Of a stretch of DNA of 64,000 bases, positions 18,033 through 27,981 are shown one piece after another. Numbering within the stretch: the first letter of the stretch is position 1; each line of letters starts with the position of its first letter. The position numbers and the translations under genes were made by a program. The notes beneath the pieces were generated by a model. That model was not told the DNA's origin. It saw only the letters and a program-made list of their open reading frames with translations, and ran no database searches. The DNA comes from Butyrivibrio sp. VCB2006 (GTDB lineage: Bacteria; Bacillota; Clostridia; Lachnospirales; Lachnospiraceae), in NCBI RefSeq assembly GCF_000420945.1, contig NZ_ATVX01000004.1, positions 1 to 64,000 of the forward strand, in the 5' to 3' direction.

Positions 18033-21000
18033 TTATCTCATCAAATCAAACAAGCTGATCTGGTTGGAGTCAGGCAGATCTCCGAGAAGTCCCATATCGG
18101 CCATCTTCTCGATAACACCCTGAGGGCACTTGGTTCTCTGGCGGAAGTCATCCTTGGAAAGGAATGGGCCGTCCTTGGCAGCTTCCACGATCTGGTCGGC
18201 AGCCTTTTCACCCATGCCATCGATACTGGTAAGAGCAGGCATGATCTTATCTCCGATAACCTGGAAGTCTCTTGACTTAACCTTAAATATATCAATAGGC
18301 ATGAATTCAATGCCTCTTTCGTACATCTCTTCTACAAGTCTCATGTCGCCGTACTCTGCCTGCTGAGCGTTAGTAAGCTCATCTTTTCTGTTCTGATAGT
18401 CACGCATGATTGCATGAAGATGGTTTTCTCCAAGGCACATGTGCTCGTAGTTGAAGGCCTTAGCTCTGATACTGAACCAGGCTGCATAGAATGCCTGAGG
18501 TACGTATACCTTGAAATAAGCAATTCTCCAGGCCATCATAACGTAGGCCGCAGCGTGGGCCTTAGGGAACATGTACTTGATCTTTTCACAGGACCAGATG
18601 TACCAGTCCGGTACGCCATGGTCAATCATGTCCTTCTTCCATTCAGGCCAGTTCTTCTCTTTGCCGCCGGCAACCTTACCCTTACGTACTGCCTCCATGA
18701 TCTTGAAGGACTCAGACTTATCAAGGCCCTTCTGGATCAGGTAGATCATGATATCATCTCGACAACATATGCAGGTATCAATTGTAGCTGTACCTTCCTG
18801 AATAAGTGTCTGTGCGTTACCAAGCCAAACGTCGGTACCGTGTGACAGACCGGAAATTCTGATAAGGTGCGACAATGAAGATGGTCCTGCATCGATAACC
18901 ATCTGCATAGCAAAGTCAGTACCAAACTCAGGAAGTCCCAAGCATCCAAGCTTGGTGCCTCCAAGCTGTTCCGGTGTAACATTAAGAGCTGTAGTATTCA
19001 TGAAAAGACTCATTACGTTCTTGTCATCCAAAGGAACCAGCTTAGGATCAAGGCCCGTGCAATCCTGAAGGAATCTGATCATGGTAGGATCATCATGTCC
19101 CAGAATATCGAGTTTAAGAAGGTTGTGGTCAATTGAGTGATAGTCGTAATGTGTTGTAATAGTAGCTGTAGTCATATCGTTGGCAGGGTGCTGAACAGGA
19201 CAGAAGGAATTGATATTCTCTCCCACCGGCAAAACTATGATTCCACCGGGGTGCTGACCTGTGCCACGTCTTATGCCGGTACAGCCCTGAACGATTCTGT
19301 TTATTTCACTTTTTCTTTTGCTGGAGCCTATTGAGTCATAGTACTTCTTAACAAAGCCGTAAGCTGTCTTATCTGCAAGTGAAGCTATAGTTCCGGCTCT
19401 GAAGGTCTGTCCGTAGCCAAAGATAACCTCTGTATACTTATGGGCCTTGGACTGATACTCACCGGAGAAGTTAAGGTCGATATCAGGCTCCTTGTCTCCC
19501 TTAAATCCAAGGAAAGTTTCGAAAGGAATATCAAAGCCATCCTTGTACAGCATAGTTCCGCACTTAGGACATCTCTTGTCAGGCATATCGCAGCCTGAAT
19601 TACCACCAAATGCCAAAACTTCTTCCGAATCAAAATCCGAATACTTACACTTAGGGCACACATAGTGAGGACTAAGGGAATTAACCTCTGTAATACCCGA
19701 AGTGAACGCAACGAAAGATGATCCAACGGAACCTCTGGATCCTACCAGATATCCGTCCTCATTGGACTTCCAAACCAGCTTTTGAGCAATGATATACATA
19801 ACCGCGAAACCATTCTTAATAATGGAATTCAGCTCTCTTTCAAGACGCTCCTGAACAATCTCAGGCAGATTCTCTCCGTATATTTCATGGGCCTTGTCAT
19901 AGCAGATCTTGGTCAGGATTTCATCACTGTTCTCGATGACAGGGGCACACTTGTCCGGACGAACAGGAGAAATACTGTCGCACATATCCAGGATTTTCCT
20001 GGTGTTGTCGATGACAATCTCCCTAGCCTTATCTCCGCCAAGATAGTCAAACTCAGCCATCATCTCTTCCGTAGTTCTCAGGAAAAGAGGTGCCGGCTCC
20101 TCGTCGTCCATACCCTTTCCGGCCATGATAATTGTCCTGTAAATCTCATCTTCAGGATTAAGAAAATGAGCGTCACAGGTTGCTACAACAGGCTTATTAA
20201 ACTGCTCTCCAAGCCTTACTATTTCTTTATTGATTTCTCTGATATCGTCATCAGAGTTAATATCTTCATATCTCTCAGAGCCAACCATGAAGTGGTTATT
20301 GGCAACAGGCTGAATTTCAAGATAGTCATAGAAATTCACAAGACCTGCGATTTCTTCCGGTGGTCTTCCCTCAACAACTGCGCCATAAAGTTCACCCGCG
20401 CAGCATGCACTACCAATAATAAGACCTTCTCTGTACTTCATCAGTTCGCTCTTAGGAATAAGAGGGAATCTTCTGAAGTAATCTATATGAGACTTGCTGA
20501 CAAGAGTATATAGATTAACTCTTCCAAGTGTATTCTTGGCCAGAATAATGCAGTGGTTAGGGCGAAGGTGTCTGATCATCTCCGGGGTTGGTTTACCCAG
20601 GATATTAACATCAGTCAGATTCTGGGCCTTCTGCTCTTTGAGCATAGGAACAAACTTGTTGAAAATAAGGGCAGTACACTCTGCATCATCAACAGCTCTG
20701 TGATGGTGGTCAAGAACTACATTCAAAGTCTTGGCTACCGAATCAAGAGTGTGCTTGGCATGCAGTGGGAAGAAATACCTCGCAAGCCAGAGAGTATCTA
20801 CTGTTGTATAGTCAACGTCAATTCCAAGTTCCTTACAGTTCTGGTTAATAAAGCTGATATCAAAGGCTACGTTATGTCCAACAAGAACCGCGCCCTCACA
20901 GAACTCCACAAACTTAGGAATAATAACTTCCCTGGTCGGAGCATCCATAACCATTTCATCTGTAATGCTTGTAAGCTTCTCGATTCTATAAGGAATTGGC

Positions 21001-22622
21001 ACCTGTGGATTGATAAACTCAGAGAATCTCTCTACAATCTCACCGTTTTTTATCTTAACGGCGCCAATCTCAATAATCTTGTTTTTAATAGGAGAAAAAC
21101 CTGTTGTCTCGATATCAAATACTACAAAGGTAGTATCATCAAGGGGCTGTCCCTTGTCATTAACAACAATCTCCTTAAGGTCATCTACAAGATAAGCCTC
21201 TACACCAAGAATTAGTTTAAAGAAATCCTGCCTCTCGATAGGTGGCTCACCGGCCTCTTTTCTTCTCTTACACTCACCTGAATAAAGATCTTCCCAAACA
21301 TGGTTAGCATCGGTAAGAGCCTGCACTACGCCGTGGTCAGTAATGGCGATTCCCGGCATTCCCCACTTATAGGCCTGCTTAACAATGTCTTTTACCTCGG
21401 AAACACCGTCCATATCACTCATCTTGGTATGGCAGTGAAGCTCAACACGCTTAACCTCTGCGTTATCTTTCCTCTTGGTTGTAAAGTCAGGAATTTTCTT
21501 GACTCCCACAACAGACTGGATAGAAAGCTCATGGTCGAACTTATCTACCGCTGCGATTCCCTTAACCTTAACAAAGGCACCCTTCTTGACTTCCTTGGTA
21601 ATTTCAGGGGCATCCTCAGTCTTGATGAACATCTTAACTGTGATGGAATCAGTAAAATCAGTAATATCAAAAATAAGAATACTCTTCTCATTTCTGATAT
21701 CTCTCTGCTCAAAGGCTGTAATCTGCCCGTGAATAGTAACTTCTCCAAGCTCTCCCACCAGGTCAACCAGCTTCATTACTTCGTCATCGAAGTCTCTTCC
21801 AAAGATAACATCAGGATTATCACTCTTTTTGAAGCCACCGCCAAAGTCTCTTCTTCCGGTCCATTTTCCTTTTCCGGCAAAAGAACTCTTGGCACCCTCT
21901 GCAGGTGAAGGAGCTGCTGCCCCCTGTCCGTTTCCTGCATTAGAACCTGCACTGCTTGTCTTACCGGCTCCGGCTGCCGCAGCTTTCTCTGCTTCTTTTG
22001 CAGCCTTCTTTTCTTCTTTTTCTTTTTTCTTCTCAAGCGCTTCCTGCTCAACAGCCTCAAGTTTCTTAGCCATTGAAGCTGCTTCTTCGGAATAATCGGG
22101 TTCTGTTTCTTCTTTTTCTACCTTAACAAACTCAGGAGAAATTACAGCAGTAAGGCCGCATCTCTCATTGATGATCTTGGACAATACCCTCATAAGGTCA
22201 GGAGCTTTTTTCTTGCCGACAACAGTGTCCTCAAGCTTAATTACAATATTGTCCTCATCTGGGTAAGAAAACTGAGCAGCACGAAAAAGACTATATTCCA
22301 TATGGTCATAGTCTTTAAGTTCCATCTCTATACTCTCTCTGTACAGATCAATAAGATTTTCCGGAGTGTACTGGGCTGATAAGCTGAACTTTTCGTAAAT
22401 CTTGACTGTAAGGTCCTGATTGCCAAAAAGCTGCTTCTTGATACCTGACTCTGTTTTGAGAATGTCTGTCTTATCTATCAGCTTGTTACTGGAAATATAT
22501 ATTCTAATAAAATCCTGCTTCCTTGTGGTAGACACCTTCTCAACCATGGTCTGTTCCATGATTTCCTTGGTGCCTGCATCCAGCTTAAGCGCAGGAAAGA
22601 CATCAAAAAATTGCTTACTCAT
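18033..22622 (-). CDS. polC: DNA polymerase III alpha subunit, PolC type
   Basis: 1529 residues with the full Gram-positive PolC layout. An N-terminal domain and a low-complexity Ala/Gly/Ser linker are followed by an OB fold (EVTIHGQITAFEQRDI). The PHP domain begins with ELHCHTKMSDMDG near residue 394, interrupted by the DEDD 3'-5' exonuclease with FDIETTGFSPIKNKIIEIGA near 500. A zinc-binding pair of CPKC motifs is near 990-1020, then the catalytic PDIDLNFSGEYQ. It is the replicative polymerase for leading-strand synthesis. It follows ispG by 26 nt in the dxr-rseP-ispG-polC cluster, a common Clostridia arrangement. Confidence 0.97.
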   Translation of the reverse strand: MSKQFFDVFPALKLDAGTKEIMEQTMVEKVSTTRKQDFIRIYISSNKLIDKTDILKTESGIKKQLFGNQDLTVKIYEKFSLSAQYTPENLIDLYRESIEMELKDYDHMEYSLFRAAQFSYPDEDNIVIKLEDTVVGKKKAPDLMRVLSKIINERCGLTAVISPEFVKVEKEETEPDYSEEAASMAKKLEAVEQEALEKKKEKEEKKAAKEAEKAAAAGAGKTSSAGSNAGNGQGAAAPSPAEGAKSSFAGKGKWTGRRDFGGGFKKSDNPDVIFGRDFDDEVMKLVDLVGELGEVTIHGQITAFEQRDIRNEKSILIFDITDFTDSITVKMFIKTEDAPEITKEVKKGAFVKVKGIAAVDKFDHELSIQSVVGVKKIPDFTTKRKDNAEVKRVELHCHTKMSDMDGVSEVKDIVKQAYKWGMPGIAITDHGVVQALTDANHVWEDLYSGECKRRKEAGEPPIERQDFFKLILGVEAYLVDDLKEIVVNDKGQPLDDTTFVVFDIETTGFSPIKNKIIEIGAVKIKNGEIVERFSEFINPQVPIPYRIEKLTSITDEMVMDAPTREVIIPKFVEFCEGAVLVGHNVAFDISFINQNCKELGIDVDYTTVDTLWLARYFFPLHAKHTLDSVAKTLNVVLDHHHRAVDDAECTALIFNKFVPMLKEQKAQNLTDVNILGKPTPEMIRHLRPNHCIILAKNTLGRVNLYTLVSKSHIDYFRRFPLIPKSELMKYREGLIIGSACCAGELYGAVVEGRPPEEIAGLVNFYDYLEIQPVANNHFMVGSERYEDINSDDDIREINKEIVRLGEQFNKPVVATCDAHFLNPEDEIYRTIIMAGKGMDDEEPAPLFLRTTEEMMAEFDYLGGDKAREIVIDNTRKILDMCDSISPVRPDKCAPVIENSDEILTKICYDKAHEIYGENLPEIVQERLERELNSIIKNGFAVMYIIAQKLVWKSNEDGYLVGSRGSVGSSFVAFTSGITEVNSLSPHYVCPKCKYSDFDSEEVLAFGGNSGCDMPDKRCPKCGTMLYKDGFDIPFETFLGFKGDKEPDIDLNFSGEYQSKAHKYTEVIFGYGQTFRAGTIASLADKTAYGFVKKYYDSIGSSKRKSEINRIVQGCTGIRRGTGQHPGGIIVLPVGENINSFCPVQHPANDMTTATITTHYDYHSIDHNLLKLDILGHDDPTMIRFLQDCTGLDPKLVPLDDKNVMSLFMNTTALNVTPEQLGGTKLGCLGLPEFGTDFAMQMVIDAGPSSLSHLIRISGLSHGTDVWLGNAQTLIQEGTATIDTCICCRDDIMIYLIQKGLDKSESFKIMEAVRKGKVAGGKEKNWPEWKKDMIDHGVPDWYIWSCEKIKYMFPKAHAAAYVMMAWRIAYFKVYVPQAFYAAWFSIRAKAFNYEHMCLGENHLHAIMRDYQNRKDELTNAQQAEYGDMRLVEEMYERGIEFMPIDIFKVKSRDFQVIGDKIMPALTSIDGMGEKAADQIVEAAKDGPFLSKDDFRQRTKCPQGVIEKMADMGLLGDLPDSNQISLFDLMR

Positions 22623-22648
22623 TACTTCCCCAATAAATCAAAACTTTT

Positions 22649-23704
22649 TCACTTCCAATTGTCCAGTTCTGCTTTCAGCGCACCTAAAAGCTCGCTCTCA
22701 GGCATTTTCCTGACAATCTCACCCTTCTTGATAAGAAGACCTTCGCCATCGCCCCCTGCGATTCCTATATCTGCTTCCTTGGCTTCACCTGGGCCATTTA
22801 CTGCACAGCCCATAACTGCAACCTTAATATCAAGAGGATACTTCTGAACCATGGTCTCAACCTGGTTAGCAAGGCCGATAAGATCAATCTTGGTTCTGCC
22901 ACAGGTAGGACAGGAAACAACTTCTATTCCGCCCTTTCTAAGCTCCAGGGTTCTCAAGATAAACTTAGCGGTCTTGATCTCTTCTACAGGATCTCCTGAA
23001 AGAGATACTCTGATAGTGTCACCGATTCCCTGGCTTAGAATAATTCCAAGTCCAACAGATGACTTGATATTTCCGCCATAAAGTGTTCCTGCCTCAGTAA
23101 TTCCTACATGAAGAGGATACTGGCACTTCTTGGCAAGAAGCTCATGGGCCCTAGCGCAGAGCATAACATTTGAAGACTTGATGCTGACAACCATGTTGTC
23201 GTACCCAAGATCCTCAATAATACCAATCTTATCAAGAGCGCTCTCTACAAGGCCCTCTGCAGTTACTCCGCCGTACTTTTCAACAAGGTCTTTTTCCAAA
23301 GAACCGCTGTTAACGCCAACTCTGATAGGGATATTCCTCTCCTTGGCACAGGATACAACAGCTGCAATTCTGTCCTTGGCTCCGATGTTTCCGGGATTAA
23401 TTCTGATCTTGTCAGCGCCATTTTCCATAGCAGCAATAGCCATCTTATAGTCAAAATGAATATCAGCTACAAGTGGAATACTGATCTGTTTCTTAATCTC
23501 TTTTACCGCCTTGGCAGCTTCCTCAGTAGGAACTGTACATCTGATGATCTCGCAGCCTGCTTCCTCGAGCCTGTGGATCTGCTCTACAGTTGCCTTAACG
23601 TCCTCAGTCCTTGTGTTAGTCATGGACTGGATGAGGATTGGATTACCACCACCAATGACTCTGTCACCTATATGAATAACCTTTGTATTATCTCTGTATG
23701 CCAT
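22649..23704 (-). CDS. ispG: 4-hydroxy-3-methylbut-2-enyl diphosphate synthase
   Basis: 351 residues from the ATG at 23702-23704, with GGAGG six bases upstream; a TTG four codons earlier overlaps that site and is rejected. The N-terminal TIM barrel has IGGGNPILIQSMTNT. The [4Fe-4S] cysteines are in SCPTCGRT and MGCAVNGPGEA near the C-terminus. It makes HMBPP from MEcPP in the MEP isoprenoid pathway, and sits with dxr in the same gene group. Confidence 0.96.
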   Translation of the reverse strand: MAYRDNTKVIHIGDRVIGGGNPILIQSMTNTRTEDVKATVEQIHRLEEAGCEIIRCTVPTEEAAKAVKEIKKQISIPLVADIHFDYKMAIAAMENGADKIRINPGNIGAKDRIAAVVSCAKERNIPIRVGVNSGSLEKDLVEKYGGVTAEGLVESALDKIGIIEDLGYDNMVVSIKSSNVMLCARAHELLAKKCQYPLHVGITEAGTLYGGNIKSSVGLGIILSQGIGDTIRVSLSGDPVEEIKTAKFILRTLELRKGGIEVVSCPTCGRTKIDLIGLANQVETMVQKYPLDIKVAVMGCAVNGPGEAKEADIGIAGGDGEGLLIKKGEIVRKMPESELLGALKAELDNWK

Positions 23705-23748
23705 AATTGCCTCCAAAAATATCTCTCATATTACTTATCACTACAGTT

Positions 23749-23922
23749 ACAAGGTAGTTACGGATTGTTCCACTTCGTTCTCACAATCCTAGAAATAATT
23801 CGAAAATCGATCCGCTCATTCTTCGCGTATCTTTTTTTCTCATTATTTCCTATCTATCAAATGTCATATCGATATTGCATGTAAACATGCATATCGTATG
23901 CCACTTGATAGAACTACCTTGT
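23749..23922 (-). repeat. Family I structured intergenic element, copy 2 (rseP/ispG gap)
   Basis: Perfect 11-bp ends ACAAGGTAGTT/AACTACCTTGT (23749-23759 with 23912-23922) enclose the family core. Compensating changes relative to the other copies are seen in stem 2 (GGATTGT/ACAATCC) and stem 3 (AAATAAT/ATTATTT). A long locus-specific hairpin spans 23854-23911 with stem end CTATCAA/TTGATAG. The right end contains the rseP stop codon TAG (23914-23916) and two preceding codons. Confidence 0.85.
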
Positions 23923-24966
23923 GAATTTCGTAATGTCGTTAAACAGCACAAATACCATTAGTCCCAGAAGTGCCACCATTCCGATCATGTGCACAAATCC
24001 CTCTTTTTCCGGAGGAACAGGTTTACCGAATATAACTTCAATGAACTGGAACACAAGTCTGCCGCCGTCAAGAGCCGGAATCGGTAAAAGATTCATAACT
24101 CCCAGGTTAACCGACAAAAGAACTGTCAGAGACAGCATAGTCAGCACCACAGCAGAAACTCCGTAAGGCTTAACCTCTTCATAGGTATCGTCCACCATCT
24201 TGACCATGCCCACAGGACCAGAAACATCGTCCTTGGACAGACGTCCTTTGAACAAAAGCGCAAGGCTTCTATAAGTTGCCTTGAAATAGTATCTAACCTC
24301 ATACCAGGCATACTTAAGAGCCGCAGGGCCTCTTACTTCGCCATACTCTCCAAGGTAAATGCCCATGTAGTATCTGCCTGCTTCTTCGCTGTACTTGGGC
24401 TGAAGAGTTGTTGTGTATCTCTGACCGTCTCTCTCATACACAATCTCCATAGGACTTCCCTCTGCAAACTGCGAAATAAGAGTAACTTCTCCGGCCATGT
24501 ACACTTTCTCGCCGTCAACACTGATAAACTTATCCCCAACCTGCATGCCGGCCTCTACAGCTGCTGAATCCTCAGTCATGTTGCTGATAACAGGAAAATC
24601 CCAGGTTGAAAAGCTTACCAGAATAACAGCCAGAATATAAGCAATAATAAAGTTAGCAAATGGTCCCGCAAAAAGAGTTGCTATTCTGCGCCAAACAGGA
24701 GCATTCAAAAACGAACGCTCATCGTAGTTTCCCTTCTCCTCTGCAATAGGATCCATGCCGTCAAATACGCAGGCACCGCCGATTGGAAGAAGCTTAATGC
24801 TATAGAGGGTCTCGCCCTTCTGCTTTTTCCAGATTGTTGGGCCCATTCCGATAAAGAACTCGTTAACTCTGATGCCTCCGGACTTAGCCACAATGAAATG
24901 GCCGAACTCATGGGAGGCTACCAGAACTCCGAATATTATAAAGAATATAAGTATGCTTACTATCAT
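23914..24966 (-). CDS. rseP: RIP metalloprotease RseP/RasP (site-2 protease)
   Basis: 350 residues with four membrane segments. The zinc-binding HEFGH is near residue 19 in the first span, and NLLPIPALDGGR in the third carries the third ligand. A PDZ domain lies between about 120 and 200 (AAVEAGMQVGDKFISVDGE). It cleaves membrane anti-sigma factors and signal-peptide remnants inside the membrane. It lies 44 nt after dxr. Its last codons and stop form one strand of the terminal stem of family I copy 2. Confidence 0.95.
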   Translation of the reverse strand: MIVSILIFFIIFGVLVASHEFGHFIVAKSGGIRVNEFFIGMGPTIWKKQKGETLYSIKLLPIGGACVFDGMDPIAEEKGNYDERSFLNAPVWRRIATLFAGPFANFIIAYILAVILVSFSTWDFPVISNMTEDSAAVEAGMQVGDKFISVDGEKVYMAGEVTLISQFAEGSPMEIVYERDGQRYTTTLQPKYSEEAGRYYMGIYLGEYGEVRGPAALKYAWYEVRYYFKATYRSLALLFKGRLSKDDVSGPVGMVKMVDDTYEEVKPYGVSAVVLTMLSLTVLLSVNLGVMNLLPIPALDGGRLVFQFIEVIFGKPVPPEKEGFVHMIGMVALLGLMVFVLFNDITKFTR

Positions 24967-25010
24967 GTTTCTCCTAATTGTCAGTTACTTAATGTGTTTT
25001 AATATGATGA

Positions 25011-26153
25011 TCAGTTTCTAAGGTAATCGTATGTTTCCTGCTCTGCCGCAAGGATTGCAGCAACGTCAGGATTATCAATTCTCTTATGGTGATTCATAGC
25101 TCTTTCTATCATGTCATAGATCTCAAGGTACTTGATGTCGCCCTTGAGGAAAGCCTTAACCGCCATCTCATTGGCCGCATTAAATACAGTCGGCATGCTT
25201 CCGCCGGCGTAGGCTGCATCAAAAGCGAGCTTAAGGCCTCTAAAGGTATCTGTATCAGGCTTTTCAAAGGTAAGGCTATGAAGCTCAAACAGATCAAGTC
25301 TCTTTTCCGCCATAGGTCTTCTGTCAGGGTAAAAGAGCGCGTACTGAATAGGAAGCTTCATATCAGGCACACCAAGCTGCGCAATAACGGCTCCGTCCAC
25401 GTACTGAACCGCACTGTGAACAATACTCTGAGGATGTACCACAACCTGGATATTATCAAGGCTCACGTCAAAGAGCCATCTTGCTTCCATAACTTCAAGT
25501 CCCTTATTAACAAGAGAAGAAGAATCAATTGTGACCTTAGGTCCCATATCCCAGTTAGGGTGCTTGAGAGCATCAGCCGCAGTCATATTAGCAAGCTCTT
25601 CTCTCTTCTTGCCTCTGAATGGGCCGCCGCTGGCTGTTAAAAGAATCTTCTCAACCTTGTCCCTTGGTTCTCCGTTAAGAGACTGGAAAATAGCACTGTG
25701 CTCACTGTCTACAGGAAGAATCTGAACCTTCTTGCTGGCAGCAAGAGGCATAATGATGTGGCCTGCGCAAACCAGTGTCTCTTTATTGGCAAGAGCGATA
25801 TCTTTGCCGCTCTCAATTGCTCTGATTGTAGGCTGGATACCGATCATACCGACAACAGCTGTAAGAACCGTATCTGCTTCCGGCACGGAAACGATCTCAA
25901 GAAGGCCTTCCATTCCTGACATTACCTTGATTCCAAGGTCTGCGATTCTGGTCTGAAGGTCTGTTGCAGCTGTCTCATCGTACATGCAGACATACTTAGG
26001 CTTAAACTCACGAACCTGAGCCTCAACCTCCGCTACTCTCCTATTAGCTGCAAGTCCCACTACTGTAAGCTCGTCAGGATTGTTTCTGACAACATCCAAA
26101 GTCTGAGTTCCTATAGAACCTGTAGAACCCAAAAGCACTATATTTCTATGCAT
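25011..26153 (-). CDS. dxr: 1-deoxy-D-xylulose 5-phosphate reductoisomerase
   Basis: 380 residues. The NADPH-binding GSTGSIGTQTLDVV is at the N-terminus. Catalytic parts follow: ANKETLVCAG, LPVDSEHSAIFQ and MDMGPKVTIDSSSL-type segment (MGPKVTIDSS). It commits carbon to the MEP isoprenoid pathway. A terminator behind cdsA separates it from the upstream genes, so transcription of dxr-rseP-ispG-polC should start in 26154-26290, where TTGATG and TATAAA about 18 bp apart are a weak promoter candidate. Confidence 0.96.
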   Translation of the reverse strand: MHRNIVLLGSTGSIGTQTLDVVRNNPDELTVVGLAANRRVAEVEAQVREFKPKYVCMYDETAATDLQTRIADLGIKVMSGMEGLLEIVSVPEADTVLTAVVGMIGIQPTIRAIESGKDIALANKETLVCAGHIIMPLAASKKVQILPVDSEHSAIFQSLNGEPRDKVEKILLTASGGPFRGKKREELANMTAADALKHPNWDMGPKVTIDSSSLVNKGLEVMEARWLFDVSLDNIQVVVHPQSIVHSAVQYVDGAVIAQLGVPDMKLPIQYALFYPDRRPMAEKRLDLFELHSLTFEKPDTDTFRGLKLAFDAAYAGGSMPTVFNAANEMAVKAFLKGDIKYLEIYDMIERAMNHHKRIDNPDVAAILAAEQETYDYLRN

Positions 26154-26292
26154 AATATCTCCTTTTTTACCACAAAATCTTTATATCAAAAGCCTAATAT
26201 TATCATCAAAAAATCTATAATCGGACAAAGTATACTATATCACTATAGCCATCTTTTTCCTAGTCGCAGAAAGAATCCAAAGGGCGAAAAAA

Positions 26293-26318
26293 TCCCTCTA
26301 ATCCTAAGATTAGAGGGA
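26293..26318 (-). terminator. Terminator after cdsA
   Basis: A perfect 11-bp stem TCCCTCTAATC/GATTAGAGGGA with a 4-nt loop is followed on the minus strand by six T residues. It is 13 nt after the cdsA stop. Confidence 0.9.
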
Positions 26319-26330
26319 AAAATAATTTCT

Positions 26331-27155
26331 TTATTTAATCATTGGCCCAAGTACTGCCGCCAAGAAATATATACAAGGGATTACAAAAATTACACTGTCA
26401 AAGCGATCCATTATTCCGCCATGACCGGGAATAAGCTTACCGTAGTCCTTGATATCGTGATCTCTTTTTATACCGGATGCAAGAAGGTCTCCAAGCTGAG
26501 CAATTATGCTTCCTGCGAATGTGATAACCGCAAATGCAATGATAACACTCACATCAAGAGCTTCTCTGTTATAGATTATGTAACCCATTATGATTCCTAC
26601 AATCACAGAGCCCACAACTCCGCCGATTGCCCCCTCGATGGTCTTCTTGGGGGATAGCTTGGGAGCCAGTTTGTGTTTGCCAAAGGCTCGTCCCGAGAAA
26701 TATGCACAGGTGTCACATACCCAGGCAATAAATGGAATCCATGCAAGGTACTGTCCGAACGGTCTTATCCTCAGAAGATAGACAAAAGACATATTCACAG
26801 GAGCATACACAAAGCAAAAGAACGTTGTAATTGCCATTGTTGCAGTAAACTTAGGGAAGTTTACCACATAGCACACCATTATGAGGAAAAACGCAAACAT
26901 AATAGAAAAGATGTAATATCTATAGTCTCTCACCAGGATCATCTGCACATAGTGAACAATTATAGATATGTATCCGCACAGTTCAAGTCCGTTGCATTTC
27001 TGCCCCTGAAGGTGAACTCCGGTTGCCCTTGTAAGCTCAAAAAAGCTGACAAAAGAAACCGCCAGAAGTGTAGCCGCCAGTACGTATCCGCCTGACAAAA
27101 GAACTACAGCCAGCACTACACCTATTATTATTCCGCTAATTACTCTAGTCTTCAA
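26331..27155 (-). CDS. cdsA: Phosphatidate cytidylyltransferase (CDP-diglyceride synthase)
   Basis: 274 residues with about eight membrane segments. The family signature near the C-terminus is seen as [26 protein letters not shown]. It makes CDP-diacylglycerol, the precursor of phospholipids. It follows uppS by 17 nt, the usual uppS-cdsA pairing. Confidence 0.95.
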   Translation of the reverse strand: MKTRVISGIIIGVVLAVVLLSGGYVLAATLLAVSFVSFFELTRATGVHLQGQKCNGLELCGYISIIVHYVQMILVRDYRYYIFSIMFAFFLIMVCYVVNFPKFTATMAITTFFCFVYAPVNMSFVYLLRIRPFGQYLAWIPFIAWVCDTCAYFSGRAFGKHKLAPKLSPKKTIEGAIGGVVGSVIVGIIMGYIIYNREALDVSVIIAFAVITFAGSIIAQLGDLLASGIKRDHDIKDYGKLIPGHGGIMDRFDSVIFVIPCIYFLAAVLGPMIK

Positions 27156-27172
27156 ATTATATACCAGCCTTA

Positions 27173-27892
27173 TTACTCAGTTTTGAGTCCCCCGAACTTA
27201 CGGGTTCTGTTGCCATAAGCTTCTACTGCCTTAAGGAGCTGCTCCTTGTCGAAATCAGGCCATGCTACCTCTGTAAAATAGAATTCAGAGTATGCGCACT
27301 GCCACAGAAGATAGTTGGAAATACGCTGTTCATTGCAGGTTCTGATAAGAAGATCAGGATCCGGAAGGTAATTGGTATCCAGATTCTCAGCTATCATATC
27401 CTGTGTAATATCCGCAGCAGCTATCTCTCCTGCCTGAACCTTTTCTGCTACCTTGCGGACTGCTCTGGTTATCTCATCTCTACTGCCGTAGTTAATAGCT
27501 ATTGTAAACGTAAGTCCTGTATTGCCGGCAGTTGCTTCCTCAAGTTCTCTTATCGCATCCTGAATATCAGCAGAAAGAGCACTCTTATCGCCGATAACGC
27601 GGCAACGAACATTGTTCTTCATGGACTTCTTGATACTGGTCTTAAGGTAATTACGAAGAATAGTCATAAGTGCAGAAACTTCTGCCTCAGGTCTGGACCA
27701 GTTCTCAGTTGAAAAAGCATAGACTGTAAGATATTTGATTCCTATATCTCTTGCATCTACGAGAATATCCTCTACAGCCTTGGCTCCCTGCATATGTCCA
27801 TAGTTTCTGGGCATTCCCTTGGCCTTGGCCCATCTGCCGTTACCATCAAGTATAATCGCTACATGCTGAGGAATATTTGAATTGTTTTCCAT
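27173..27892 (-). CDS. uppS: Undecaprenyl diphosphate synthase (isoprenyl transferase)
   Basis: 239 residues. [17 protein letters not shown] carries the catalytic Asp near residue 17, with [19 protein letters not shown] and the C-terminal [20 protein letters not shown]. It makes the C55 lipid carrier for wall synthesis from IPP produced by the dxr/ispG pathway encoded next door. It is the first gene after a terminator-like hairpin that follows frr. Confidence 0.96.
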   Translation of the reverse strand: MENNSNIPQHVAIILDGNGRWAKAKGMPRNYGHMQGAKAVEDILVDARDIGIKYLTVYAFSTENWSRPEAEVSALMTILRNYLKTSIKKSMKNNVRCRVIGDKSALSADIQDAIRELEEATAGNTGLTFTIAINYGSRDEITRAVRKVAEKVQAGEIAAADITQDMIAENLDTNYLPDPDLLIRTCNEQRISNYLLWQCAYSEFYFTEVAWPDFDKEQLLKAVEAYGNRTRKFGGLKTE

Positions 27893-27929
27893 ATACTCAC
27901 CTAATTTAAATCTTTTCTTATAAAAACCT

Positions 27930-27970
27930 AGTCATGAAATATCAATCATAGCGAAAGATATTTCATGACT
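27930..27970 (-). terminator. Terminator-like hairpin between frr and uppS
   Basis: A perfect 14-bp stem (27930-27943 with 27957-27970) with a 13-nt loop is followed on the minus strand by AGGTTTTTAT. It lies 11 nt after the frr stop. The T run starts three bases after the stem, so it may be a terminator or an operon-internal processing hairpin. Confidence 0.65.
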
Positions 27971-27981
27971 GTCATAGTTTT

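Noticed and set aside
23749-23922. Retron-type RNA because of inverted ends and a variable hairpin
   Set aside because: No reverse transcriptase gene is in the window, and four dispersed copies in operons do not match retron organisation.
26154-26290. Riboswitch upstream of dxr
   Set aside because: No recognised aptamer consensus was seen, only AT-rich sequence and a weak promoter candidate.
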